In this document: one piece after another, positions 46,872-59,100 of the stretch | Layout of the letters: every line of letters starts with the position of its first letter | Position numbering within the stretch: the first letter of the stretch is position 1 | Origin: Augochlora pura | Taxonomy: Eukaryota > Arthropoda > Insecta > Hymenoptera > Halictidae | DNA: 64,000 bases | Assembly (NCBI RefSeq): GCF_028453695.1 | Contig: NC_135772.1 | Location: 4,836,001-4,900,000, forward strand | Direction: 5' to 3' | Notes under the pieces: generated by a model | What the model saw: only the letters and a program-made list of their open reading frames with translations | Databases searched by the model: none | What the model was told of the DNA's origin: nothing | Made by a program: the position numbers and the translations under genes

Positions 46872-48920
46872 ATGTCGATTGAAATCGAGTCTGCAGAGTA
46901 TGCATTTGACATGTATTATTACGATGCTTTCTGTGCCTCTTTCATTCATACATTACTATTTGTTTTCAGCGTAATACGTCTAATACAACAATACCTTAAA
47001 GAATCAAATCTCGTGAAAACATTACAAACATTACAGGTACTTAACCTTTGCTTATACAATGTAATCCAATCGAACCTTACTTGTAAAAACAATAAATTAA
47101 TGTACTCCATTGATAGGAAGAAACTGGTGTGTCTTTAAATACAGTGGATAGTGTAGATGGTTTTGTAGCAGACATAAACAATGGACATTGGGACACAGTA
47201 CTAAAAGCAATTCAATCATTAAAATTACCAGATAAAAAGCTTATTGATTTATATGAACAGGTATATAGCATCTTTAATGAACATGTTAAATGAACACAGT
47301 AGATAGCAAGAAGGTATGAAATAATATGTATCCTACACCAATGTTTAGGTTGTCTTAGAATTAATAGAGTTAAGAGAACTAGGTGCCGCCAGATCATTAT
47401 TGCGTCAAACAGATCCTATGATTATGATGAAGCAACAAGAACCTGAGCGATATATTCATTTAGGTGAAACTAATCTTCATGCGAATCTTATTTACATTTT
47501 AATAATCATTTTATAATAACATACTATATTTCATTGTGCAGAAAATTTACTTGCACGTTCATACTTTGATCCAAGGGAAGCGTACCCTGATGGTAGTACA
47601 AAAGAGAAACGTAGAGCTTATATAGCTACAGCTCTAGCTGGTGAAGTATCTGTAGTACCATCAAGCAGATTACTCGCACTTCTAGGACAGGCATTGAAAT
47701 GGCAGCAACATCAGGGTTTACTTCCACCTGGTACCACAATAGATTTATTTAGAGGGAAAGCAGCAGTACGTGATCAGGAAGATGAGAAATATCCAACACA
47801 ACTTTCAAAACAAATCAAGTTTGGACAAAAATCTCATGTGGAGTGTGCAAGATTTTCACCTGATGGTCAATATTTAGTTACTGGATCTGTTGATGGATTT
47901 ATTGAAGTTTGGAATTTTACAACTGGTAAATTCAGGAAAGACTTAAAGTACCAAGCACAAGACAACTTTATGATGATGGAACAAGCAGTATTATCAATGG
48001 CTTTTAGCCGTGATAGTGAAATGTTGGCTGGTGGTGGCCAAGATGGAAAAATAAAAGTATGGAGAGTGCAAAGTGGACAATGTTTAAGAAGATTTGAGAA
48101 GGCTCATTCAAAAGGAGTTACCTGCCTCCAGTTTAGTAGAGATAATAGTCAAATACTCTCTGCATCGTTTGATACTACAATTAGGTATGTAGAAGCAGCA
48201 GAATGCAAAAATTTCATCCTAAATGAAATTTTATGTCTAACACAGGATACATGGGCTCAAGTCTGGAAAAACGTTAAAAGAATTTCGGGGGCATTCATCT
48301 TTCGTAAACGAAGTCGTCTTTGCACCAGATGGGCACAATGTAATAAGGTAAAGTTCATATCTGATTGTCTTTTAACTAATGTTAGTTTAAAATATTCAAT
48401 CACTGTTTTGTCCATCTTTTTTAAGCGCTTCATCCGATGGAACTGTAAAGATTTGGAGTTTAAAAACAACAGAATGCGCGGGCACGTACAAATCGTTAGG
48501 TGCCGCGGACTTAACTGTAAATAGTATACATCTTTTGCCTCGAAATCCCGAACATTTTGTTGTTTGTAATCGCTCGAATACAGTCGTAATTATGAATATG
48601 CAAGGCCAAATTGTAAGATCATTCTCAAGTGGTAAAAGGGAAGGTGGTGACTTTGTCTGCACAGTTGTTAGTCCTAGAGGGGAATTCATTTACTGTGTGG
48701 GTGAAGATCTTGTACTATATTGTTTCTCTACATCATCTGGAAAACTTGAAAGGACTCTCAATGTAAGTTAATGTAGTTATCAATAGTAATATTGAATAGA
48801 CAAAGTAAATTTATTTTTGTTGCAGATACACGAAAAAGACGTCATCGGTCTAACGCACCATCCCCACCAAAATCTTCTATGTTCTTACAGTGAAGATGGT
48901 CTATTAAAATTATGGAAACC
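46872..48920 (+). CDS. Smu1: Smu1 WD40 splicing factor (last codon and stop lost in gap)
   Basis: Eight exons: 46872-46897, 46970-47036, 47117-47260, 47349-47463, 47542-48184, 48246-48347, 48426-48762, 48826-48920; phases agree, about 510 aa (human 513). LisH/CTLH N-terminus: MSIEIESADVIRLIQQYLKE, then EETGVSLNTVDSVDGFVADI and ELIELRELGAARSLLRQTDP. A C-terminal seven-blade WD40 propeller follows: HVECARFSPDGQYLVTGSVD, AVLSMAFSRDSEMLAGGGQD, GVTCLQFSRDNSQILSASFD, the S/R-I-HGLKSGKTLKEFRGH blade, ASSDGTVKIWSLKTTECAGT, and finally YSEDGLLKLWK. The sequence enters Ns inside the proline codon expected to be penultimate to the stop. SMU1 works with RED/IK in spliceosome activation and short-intron splicing (family knowledge). 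Its 5' part is duplicated in inverse orientation after the gap. Confidence 0.95.
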
Positions 48921-49020
48921 NNNNNNNNNNNNNNNNNNNNNNNNNNNNNNNNNNNNNNNNNNNNNNNNNNNNNNNNNNNNNNNNNNNNNNNNNNNNNNNN
49001 NNNNNNNNNNNNNNNNNNNN
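48921..49020. other. Assembly gap (100 N)
   Basis: Exactly 100 Ns, a conventional size for a gap of unknown length. It cuts Smu1 in its final codons and borders the inverted copy of the same gene, so order, orientation and true distance across it are unproven. Confidence 0.99.
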
Positions 49021-49354
49021 TTTAGTACTGTGTCCCAATGTCCATTGTTTATGTCTGCTACAAAACCATCTACACTATCCACTGTATTTAAAGACACACC
49101 AGTTTCTTCCTATCAATGGAGTACATTAATTTATTGTTTTTACAAGTAAGGTTCGATTGGATTACATTGTATAAGCAAAGGTTAAGTACCTGTAATGTTT
49201 GTAATGTTTTCACGAGATTTGATTCTTTAAGGTATTGTTGTATTAGACGTATTACGCTGAAAACAAATAGTAATGTATGAATGAAAGAGGCAAAGAAAGC
49301 ATCGTAATAATACATGTCAAATGCATACTCTGCAGACTCGATTTCAATCGACAT
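49021..49354 (-). pseudogene. Inverted partial copy of Smu1 (exons 1, 2 and part of 3)
   Basis: The minus strand from 49354 repeats Smu1 from its ATG: exon 1 (49354-49329), intron 1, exon 2, intron 2 and exon 3 up to the equivalent of 47205, where the gap begins. Both introns are kept, so it is a genomic rather than a retrotransposed copy. The only difference I see in this segment is TGT versus TTT inside intron 1 (about 46931 and 49293). The reading frame is intact as far as visible. It may be a truncated duplicate, the 5' end of a second full gene hidden in the gap, or a misplaced haplotype contig. Confidence 0.85.
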
Positions 49355-49560
49355 TGTGTTGAATATCTAAAGTGCAATGCCTTAAGATATATGTAAATAT
49401 AATGTCATCACTTATGTGTATATAACAATTTGTCACTCGTCATTAGAACAACAATTTATTGAAGGTTTAAGGAGAAACGGGCCTCTACGTTTTTTATTAT
49501 TATGTTCATATCATGAACATTAAACCAATATGGTCTAGCAACGAGTGACGTAGGATTTGA
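49355..49560 (-). repeat. Copied, diverged Smu1 promoter
   Basis: Up to about 49425 the sequence is the exact reverse complement of the Smu1 leader. From about 49440 outward there are substitutions and indels (AAACTTGTTTAGATTG against AAACCTTCAATAAATTG), while GACGAGTGACAAATTG, CGTAGAGGCCCGTTT and the ATGTTCAT/ATGAACAT palindrome are kept. Confidence 0.7.
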
Positions 49561-49723
49561 AAACCCCTATCCCAGCGCAGTTAGCGGTAGAAAGACAAAC
49601 TTCAGCTGATGAGAACGCCACTCTATAGAATAATAACTATGACGAACTAAACTTTTCATAAAACTATATCATAACAAGTAATCAACAGTCAATGATTACA
49701 TGTAGGTGTTAAGCGTAAGTTTC

Positions 49724-49729
49724 TTTATT
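49724..49729 (-). terminator. Candidate poly(A) signal AATAAA for golgin-45
   Basis: Minus-strand AATAAA about 185 nt beyond the golgin-45 stop codon, between that gene and the inverted Smu1 copy. Confidence 0.45.
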
Positions 49730-49911
49730 GTCAGTCAATATTATTAGTAATATTAAATCAACAAGTTTAAATATAAAAATAATGTAGCATATTTAAAATC
49801 TTAGAAATGTATACATACACATAAACACATGTACATGTATACATTCAAAAAAGATATAGAAATATTAATAACCATTTGGATAAATTGTGTTAATATACTC
49901 AAATAAAGATT

Positions 49912-51813
49912 TTAAATTTGTTTAATTTCACCACTGCAATGAGGACAACAAGTTATATTTGAATCATTTCGTGGAAGAAATATTTGGCCACCAAGTGCTA
50001 CAGCAGCACCCATCACTGCACTACAAGCTATATCTTGCCTTCCCGACATGAGCAAATTTGGACTCATGAGCAACTACAAATAAACAAATGAAATAAAATA
50101 TAATTAATTGCAGATTATCTACATAACATAAATTGCAGGAGTAAAAACTCACTTGTTCTGCTGTCTTTTCAGCAACTGTTTTCATATCTAAGCCTGTTAT
50201 ATTAATTTCTCTTTGTAAGTGTATGTTTTCTACACCACTTAACAATTGAACTTTTAAAATTTCTGCTAGCTGACAGCATCCTTGTGCTAAGTCAGTAATA
50301 TTTGTACTTGGTAATTCGTGTCTTTTAGATGATGCAGCTCCAACAGGATCAAAGTTTTCACGAAGAATACTAAGAGTCCTGACATAGATAATTTATACAT
50401 TAATTACCTTAACAATATAAACGTTATAAAATATTCATACCTATATGTTTTAAGGGATGTGTCGCGAATATGATTACGATCTTCTAAAAGTCTCTTTATT
50501 GCTTCTTGAAGATCTGTTGTTCTTTGACAAAGGGCTGCTTTCCATTTTGCAAGTTCCTCCACCATTAAGCTATCAAAAGAAGTAGTTATAGCACTATTCT
50601 ATTTAATTTTTATTTAGATATTATGAAAATGTTTCATATACGTTTTTTCATTAATTTTCATTTACCTACTGGCTAAGAATCTACTTCTCCAAACTTCACA
50701 TTGTCCAGCCAACCATTCCGTTTGTTCTTGATGAGTTGAAAGGTGTTGGGAGGAATTTAAAAGGGCCCTAGCAAGTTGCAATTTATCTTCAGTCAGTAAA
50801 TGAACCTTTGTCTCAAGATCTTCACCTACAGCTGCCACTAACAAGTTCTTTAATTCCCCATTTACCTAATTAAGTAAATTATAAATATAATTTGCATTTC
50901 TGTTAAAGTATACAGAGGTTTCAATTATAAGATAATGCATATAAAATTGACTATATCGTTAGTTCCATACATAAGAAGAAAAGTACCTGTGCTTGAAATT
51001 TTAATTGATTTTCAAGTTGACTATTTTCTTCTTTGAGCTTTTTTATTTCCATTTCATATGCTTTTTTCTCATTTAGCCATTCATAATCTATAGGTTTATC
51101 TTCCATTGCTTTAATTACCTCAGCAGCTGGAACATCTATCTCATGAATTTTCATTGCAGCAACTTGGGAGACTGCTACATTCATGTTTAAACTACTTTTG
51201 TGGAATCTTTTACTTTTTTTATCATGTGGAATGATTGGTTTAACCGCAGCTTTATATGGCTCATAAGGGACAAATTTTGGTTCCTTTGATTTCAATGAAT
51301 TCAATATATGTTTTTCATTTTTAACATTAGAAATATGTTTTGGTACTAAGTTTATAATTGGCCCATTTGGTGTAACTGGTGGAATGGAGCTTAATTGTTT
51401 CAGATTTGTTGGATGATAAATCAAAGCATCACCAAGACGGCATTTTGTTTGTTTTATCTCAGCTTTGGCCACTGTCACATTTTCCATACCATCACCTTGT
51501 GTACGTCCAATACAGCCCATTGCTTGTACATCTTAAATTAAAATTACAAAGTATTGATACTTTCATAACAGTTTCATTACCAGAGAACTAAAACTATAAA
51601 CGTCATGTGTATATTGTAATGCTGATGATATTTCTTTCCCACTCAACTGTGAGTAAAATCAATTTAAATATACCTAGTCTGATTTCTTTTAAATGCACAC
51701 ATATAATATATTAAAACAGATGTTCACAAAAAGTGATTCGTAAAACAATATGTAATCTAACCTTGTGTTTTAATTTGTGCCTCATCCTTTGAAGAATTTA
51801 GAGAAGTTGCCAT
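49912..51813 (-). CDS. BLZF1: Golgin-45 (BLZF1) Golgi coiled-coil protein
   Basis: Six exons: 51813-51762, 51531-50987, 50865-50666, 50569-50441, 50378-50153, 50073-49912; phases agree, 437 aa (human about 400). The N-terminal half is low-complexity and basic (KFVPYEPYKAAVKPIIPHDK). Residues about 160-265 form the coiled coil (YEMEIKKLKEENSQLENQLK, then LETKVHLLTEDKLQLARALL). The most conserved block follows: STHQEQTEWLAGQCEVWRSR, FLASSLMVEELAKWKAAL, and LQEAIKRLLEDRNHIRDTSL. The C-terminus has a CCPHC motif (ITCCPHCSGEIKQI). Golgin-45 binds GRASP55 and Rab2 on medial Golgi membranes and supports cisternal structure (family knowledge). Start chosen because it splices in frame (MATSLNSSKDEAQIKTQ) to exon 2. 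Confidence 0.9.
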
Positions 51814-53078
51814 TTTGTGCCGTATCGTCTATTTGTACTTACTTTTAATCGTATCCCTTGTAAGAATAAAACGAAAACTTATATACTACTTCTTTGGCAT
51901 TATTACTTAAATGTTATTTATTAATTGATATCGTTTCGAGAAAGTAGTCCAACATGACTGTAAGTTAACGTCAGCGATAAAGGTGGGAGAAGGATGTGAA
52001 ATTTGTTTATATATTTAAATATTATGATCTATAACAATGACGACAATAGCACGTTGTGTAAAATAATTATTAAAAAACATTAGAATAAACTAAACACAGA
52101 GATAATTTTTCAAAATAGAACTTCAATTTTCAAAAATGGCGCGTTAAATATGCGATTGACATAGTTATGACACCCTATGGTGAAATTGGAACCTTAAGGC
52201 TACTTCCCAATGTAAAAAGATTACTAGACTTTTCTCGATCTATGATTGGTGAATAAAAAATACTAGATACGTGGATAAATTGTGTAAAAAACGAAGTAGA
52301 AAATTTACTACTTAAGAGTTATAATAAATGCACAGTAAATTATATTATAATATATAATTTATAAAGCTAAGTCGATTTTACACGATAAATATAAAGAAAT
52401 AACATTATCAATTATTAAAGAGGTTACAGAACTTACTATATCGACGAACCAACGGGAAGCATGCAAATATCCCTAGGATGGTTCCATATTGCATGTCTGC
52501 CATCTTTAGAACCGTAAGAACCTGGCATAAAAATCTGCCATAAAGTTTTGTTCACGATTGCGCACAGAGTACGTTCGCGGTCGTGCGAGAGTCCACATGA
52601 GCCTGTTGCCAGTTATTGATCCTGACACGGTTAAACAACACTGCATTGCTGTCAAGTACGAAAACAATTCTAGTCACGAAGCGTTTGGAAAAACGCGTCG
52701 TCAATCGGTTACGGTAACGCGTGCGTCTTTATTTCCACGAGGACACCGCGTTATCGAGATGTGCCGTGTCTCATCGACGTCATCGTTCTTCTGTCAAAAT
52801 GTAGAGGAGATCCCGTAAGACTAAAATATCGATGAGTGACATTTGCCATTGATACGGGGAAGATGTCATCGGTAGTTCTTCGTGAAAGAAGTAACACGTA
52901 GATAGAACGTGACAGAAACTCTTTTGCCATTGCTAAATTTCTATTTACGTTTTGTTGATCGGACAACGCCGAACCGAGAAAACCACTTCGATATATTCGT
53001 TCCACGGAACTATAGGGGAGAGTTGAATTCGTGTCGCTGCTGCACATGTGATCCTTTAGGTGTTATCTTCAGTCCGTA
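51814..53078. other. Divergent intergenic region golgin-45 / tomosyn
   Basis: 1.27 kb between two divergent start codons. The left half is AT-rich. From about 52550 the sequence is richer in CpG (ACGTTCGCGGTCGTGCGAG) and probably holds the tomosyn promoter and 5' UTR. No supported coding exon. Confidence 0.5.
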
Positions 53079-53198
53079 ATGAAGAAGTTTACAATTAAAG
53101 GTGTGTTCGACGGGTTCCGATCGTCGGTACCACAACCCGTCAAACCTGACCAAGAAATCGTCGAGAACTCACGGCCGGAACATTTTCAAGTAAAGAAG
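53079..53198 (+). CDS. Tomosyn: Tomosyn (syntaxin-binding protein 5) first coding exon
   Basis: Forty codons from ATG 53079 to a GTCAGT donor at 53199, phase 0. The peptide MKKFTIKGVFDGFRSSVPQP...EIVENSRPEHFQVKK matches the start of tomosyn/STXBP5 (M-K/R-K-F-x-I/F-x-x-V-L/F-D-G at the start, then EHF-x-x-x-K before the TxRHGFPYQP segment, which would be in exon 2). Tomosyn is a WD40, lethal-giant-larvae-related protein with a C-terminal R-SNARE that binds syntaxin/SNAP-25 and restrains neurotransmitter release (family knowledge). No second exon was found in the following 10.8 kb, so the first intron is very long. A stop follows soon after the donor, so the splice is required. Confidence 0.85.
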
Positions 53199-56100
53199 GT
53201 CAGTGGATAACATTGTTAAACATTTTACAATTGCTCGCAATTATTTTTGTAATTTGGTTACCAACACGATAATGTTGGAAACCGTTTGTATAGCGAGAAG
53301 TAGACTGCACGAAGAAGGTCTACAGAACATTTTCGAGTTTATTTTTACGCTCGATTGAAATCTATCGCTGTATACGTTGTGACGAGCTGTCTCATTAGGA
53401 GTCGTACTTATCTATCTATAAAAATGAACACGTATTAGTACAGTTGCCGATGTTGTCATTGCACGTATGATACCGTAATGTCATTGTTGTCTTCGGAAAC
53501 ATGCGCATACAATCAATATGTTACACACCGTCGTATTTTATTGAAATGTTCTCGGGTAAGTTTCAGCGTCGAATGAAATCGGCGCGAAACGATTAATCCT
53601 TTTGGATTCAATAGAATCGTCGGCATTCACGATCATTTTCGGTAGGTTTTGCTACGATTTAAAAATTTTCAAAAACCAGTTCGTCAATATCAAGCTTAGA
53701 AACAAAAGTGACAATAAATCATTGTTTTTCCTTTTCCAGAATTACGAAAAGATCTCCTTCAGGTTATATGCTCGTTTTAACTTATTTATTTTAGTAATAT
53801 TTATCTATTTATTTATTTGTTTGTTTGTTTTAATTTATCTTCTGTTTGACCAACCTTCTGTTTCAGAGCAAATTATGAAGTTAATTAATATGTAGGTCAT
53901 CCGTGTGGTTTGAAACCGATATTATTTGCAGAGGAACTTTTCCAATACACAATTAAGAGAGGAAAATGATAAATTGCATTGAATATGCATAAATTGTTTA
54001 CGTCATTCGTGGAACAGTTTATTTTTAACGCGAAAAATTATTTGCGACCGCTCGTATGGGCTTAAAATTACTTATCTTCCAAAAAAAGATATCAGTCGAG
54101 GAAAAAAGTTCTTCGGTGTGTGCGGTTTCGTCAGAGTATTGGTGAGCTGCTCTGAAATTGCACAGGAAACTTTTGTAATAACTCTAATATAATCGAGTAT
54201 CCGAAGGTAATTATTTGCATATTTCAATAAAAGAAACAGTAGATGATTGAATAGTTAATAATATAATTGTGTAACAAATTCTTATAGAATAGACGCAAAT
54301 ATCCACGACCTAATATCCGTATTTCGGTCGACCACGGTACGCCGATGTATCGCGGTGAAAAACTATCCATACGGACTGCGAATGCCGAGTGCATATCTGG
54401 CGATAGTTTGTCCATAGTTTGTCCAAGTGCATCTAACGCGTTATCAGAGTATTGTACGTAAGCGGTGTACCAATAACGCGCACGGACGCGCGACAGCTGT
54501 ACGCTGTTCTGGATCGGCCAAAGTTTCGAGAAAAAGATATTTCAAATATTATTTAAAATATCGAATTTAGTCGGGATCAAACAAGACGGTGTCCTAAAGT
54601 AGATCATAAAGCAGAACCATTTTAATAACCAGAAACAGAAAAGATATTTGAATCATATTGCACTCGAGGCATTACTCAACACCAGAAGTAATATCAGAAA
54701 TCGTGTAGACATGATTTTTGGTAGACGAGCTTTTATTTTTTAACAATTTCGATCGCAAATTATGAAGCTGGTGAGCAGAGCATGTTTTATCATTCGCGTG
54801 AGAATTTTCGGATAATTAAACGATAGGACAAACGCGTTTCATCGACGTGTGGGCGTGTTTACTAAATCTTCGACGAGATTACTTTTTCACGAGAACAATT
54901 GGGGCGTAACAATTTCACAGGTATCGAAGTTGGTATTGTAGCACCGTTTCCTAAAGCCTGCTGATTTTCCAATGCGGCTCCTTTCGGTTCCAGGGCACCT
55001 CCTACCGGCAGTGCCGTAAATTTTTAACCTACCAGACCACATGCCAAGTAGAATTATACCTCGAGCGATTTAGCCAGACAATCGGTTTCAATTAGCTTTT
55101 TTAGACCTCTCTCTCGCAGACGTTTTCTTGCAACTTGTTCGGCAACAATTCCCAACATTCAAGTACGAGTACTTTTTTTTCTAAATTTGATTGACAATCG
55201 CGTAAAAGTAGAGTACAAATGGAGAATGTACTATTTATATAATATAATGCTTCTCGTGCAATTTGTAGTCAAATATGCGGTAATATTACCAGTAATTAAG
55301 TATTATCGTTCGTTCATATCTCAAGCATCTACTACGATTTTGTGACTAATAAGAGCCAGATTAAAGAAGCGTACATTTTATTGCATCTATAGACAGTTTA
55401 AATTTATAAAGAAAATGCAATATTTTTCTCAAAAACATATTGTTATATTGAAGGATTGTTAGCTCTTTACGGACAAGGAATTCTGGAATTATTAATAGCA
55501 GTTTTCATCGTGTATTGAAGTCTATATATGAAGACAATAATGGATAATGTATTCTCTTTTGTTAAGGAAAATCGTATGCTTTCAATTACGGAAATAAGGG
55601 TGCAGACGTGAGCTACAAAATGCATGGATCTCGGAGAATAAATCTCCGTTTTTAAGGAAGTCGGTGTTCTATACTAGACTGTGGATTTTATTGCAGAATA
55701 AACATTGTCTGCACCCAATTGCAAGTTTATTAAATTCGCAGTCGATTTCTAACAATAATAATAATAATAATAAAAAATCAGGATGTTCCAGACAGTCGAA
55801 TTCTTAGAAAACTGAGTTACGTATTAAATTTGATCTAAATCGTAGTCGAGAGCTGTGTAAAAAAATTACTAGGCTATTATATGCATATTTATATATAATT
55901 TCTAGCATTTATGCGAGAAATCGAACGAACGAAAATATTGCTTCGATATTATTTTTATTATACAGCGTCTTCTAGTCGACGATAGAAACGAGTCGCTTTT
56001 TCGTCAAACACGTTCTCTTTACATTCGCGAATTGCATCTGAATTGTTAAAAAAACTGTCGGAGAAGCTTCAGCAAAGACAGCCACGTATTTGTGGATATT

Positions 56101-59100
56101 TCAGTAAGACAAGAAAGCGACACGAGGCGAGATCTCGTAAGTAGGGTGGACGGGCGAATAATTTAAATCATTGATGGTATCTATAGTGAAACGGCGATGT
56201 GTATAACATCGTGTTATCCTATTGCGGTGTAGTGGTTTGCAAGCTATACGGCGATGGATTAAAGAAACTCCTTTCCAGTTCTTTGAGGATGGAATTAGAA
56301 AACTAGGTTATCACTAGTCTGCGAATTTCATGCATTTATAGCATGTGCGAATACGCGAGCTAGGAGTAGTGTAGAAAAAAAAAGTCGAGCGCAGTTGAAC
56401 AGAGCTTTTAATCTATTTTTAATCTCGCGAACCTTTCAACGGCTGCAACAGATTTTTGTTTAATTACTCCAATTTGTAGTCCTCGAATTACCGGGCACGG
56501 TAAAAGTGGCATGGTCTTTTGCTGGGCTGTGTGCACCACTTCGCCGTCGTTTCGCGTCCTCTCTCTGTGTTTTCGTGTCCTGTTCGCTCGGCGACGCGTT
56601 TTGAATATCCGATATTTTAAAAAACCGGCACGCTGTGTTTTTCTTTTCGTACGCTCCGCTTCTCGCGACCGAATGCGCCCAATCGATAACAATTAAGTTA
56701 ACTTTACAATCGTCGGCCCACGTCAAACACGCCGCCGGTGTTTAGAGGCCGCGAGCGAGCGATTCGCACCGGGATCGAATCTCGGCGAAATAAATCTCGA
56801 GCCGGTATAGACCATTTCACGAAATAACGAACATGACGTGAGCATCGTCGGTTATAATAACTGTCCATCACGCTACAATTACTCTAGAGTCTAGACTGAT
56901 AACATTTGCTGCACTGGGTGGAGCGCATAGTTATTCCCGCTGTCGTTATATCTCGGCTTCTTTCCTTGAAAACATAGAGCGAACGTGGCTGTGATTCGCA
57001 ACCCCTTGCCGCACTATTTTCTTCGCCATTACAATCACCGGAAGAAAAGGAGCTCTATACTTATTGTATATTCGCGTCTATTCGAATGCTTAAATATCGG
57101 CGACAAGAAAATAGAATTTAATTCCAGTAGAAGTAAAACAAAAATGCTGCTCTGTCAATTTCTTGTATTTTATGCTCTACAGTTATTTTCGAATGACGTA
57201 GTTTACGTTCTCGAACAAGTACAGTCTCGTTTTTGCAAGACAACGTAAGCCACACAGTATCTATCCTACTTCTAAATTCCTGTGGTAAAATATTCGCTTA
57301 GCGAGGTCGGATGTCAGATAAGAGCCACGCGTTTTAGTTTTACTTCGGCTTTGAGCAACACAATGCTTGGCTCGTTTTCAAGCGTGGTTCTGTATGGGGT
57401 TTTAAAAAATGGACCACTCGAAAATGGGTCAGACGAAATTGGCAAACAATTTTCCGACTAAGCGGAATCGCGGAGACCTAAGTGCCTTAGCCTGTGTCGC
57501 AGGATCCGAGGGGATATCAATGTTAGCATTGCTTTGTGCCGAGCAACGTGTATCGGTCTTCTCGTTTGTCATTCCCTTTTGCCGGTATTACCTCGCGCCT
57601 TGCATCGGGAACAACAAACTATTTGCGACATGTTGCGCGTACTATTTTCATTACCCTTGGTATTCGCTAATTCCGCGCGTGTACGCCGTTGCTGTACCGC
57701 CGCATTCGAAACTGCTGTTTTCGGCGGGAATGTCGCGACGAAAGAAAGAACATTGTTGGAATACCATGGAATTACTACGATCACGTGTCATCGAATTAGG
57801 GCCACCCCGAAGCATCCAACTTTAGCAAAATTAGACAGCGTAAATTAATTTAAACAAAATGTTTCTCCAAGTTAAGGAATCGTTTTCTTAACCGGCAATT
57901 TTTTTTACGGGAAACCGCTCTCCAATGATCCATGTACGATCGACTCGTTTTTAAATCCCATTGGCCGATTTCACACGGACGAAACACATTCCGATAAGTT
58001 CATGTATCTCCTTCGTCACACTCGTTATGCGCTATCGATACTGCAATATAAAACACATGCTCGGCCCGTTATCGTTCGCGCACCAAACTCTACATTTCAA
58101 CGGTATCAGATCGAGGAACGACGTTAAAATATAAACCGAAGTCCGTGCATACAGCCACTTTAGCATGCAATAAAGATTTAGCCAATCGAGGACAGTCTGC
58201 GATTTATAATAGGAAATTATAGCTTGAAAACTGACTTCTTCATTGAGGAGCACGTAATCTTCGAAAGCAATGCTTGCACTGTACCACTGCACTTGTTCAC
58301 TGCTCGTAATTAGAACTCGATTGCAATGATTGAAAATTCACGTATGACAGGAGCAACAGTCGACAGCAGTAATAACTGACCTACCCGCACGTTGTCATTC
58401 AAGCGACTGACTCTTGTCTCTGTATAGTGATTGCGCAGTTCGCCTGGAGGTCGTTCCGAAATATTTACAGTAATACCTCTCGCGGCTGCGATAACATTCT
58501 TGGCGTGACCGTTACAAGTATATGGCGTGTTTCGGTTTACTACGCCTTTGTCGGATCGCGACTGTTAACTTGTCAAAAGAAAGGGAGATCGGAATTCCAA
58601 TTGGCATGTGTCCCAGGAATCGTCTCGCTTTTCTTGCGCGACCGTTGTTACGGGGAACCGACTTTATAGTTCTTAGGTCTTCTGATCCGATTATCTATTC
58701 CAGATCGGCGCCGTCGAACGTACACTAGTTGAATACCCGAGGGAACAGGACGTTGCGATTCGCGATCCGTTCGCGGGATTTCGCGGAGTGTTTTACGAAC
58801 GTCCAGTATGTATTAATCGGTAGCTAAATGAAATATTTGGCATGTGGTGAATTGATCCGATAAAAGGTATAACAAAATCTTTCTCTAATTACGACACTGA
58901 TTTTTACGATAATTTGATCTGCAAATTAATTATTTTATCTTAGGCGAACTGCTGTGAGAATACCATCGAGTAACGCATAGGATTCAATGGATTAACTTAT
59001 CCAGGTTGCAAACGACGTTTGCATATTTATTGAATACCTTGGAAAGGTATGATTTATTGAAGACTGGTGAACATATTTCTACCAAAAGAACCGGACAAAA

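Noticed and set aside
46872..47138. 88-codon unspliced frame starting at the Smu1 ATG
   Set aside because: It reads through introns 1 and 2. Splicing at 46897/46970 and 47036/47117 restores the conserved LisH sequence, and the identical frame at 49354 is the same artefact in the inverted copy.
57409..57848. 138-codon plus-strand frame (MDHSKMGQTKL...) in the putative tomosyn intron, with an overlapping 104-codon frame
   Set aside because: Two overlapping frames in a GC-richer pocket, no known domain and no splice or promoter context.
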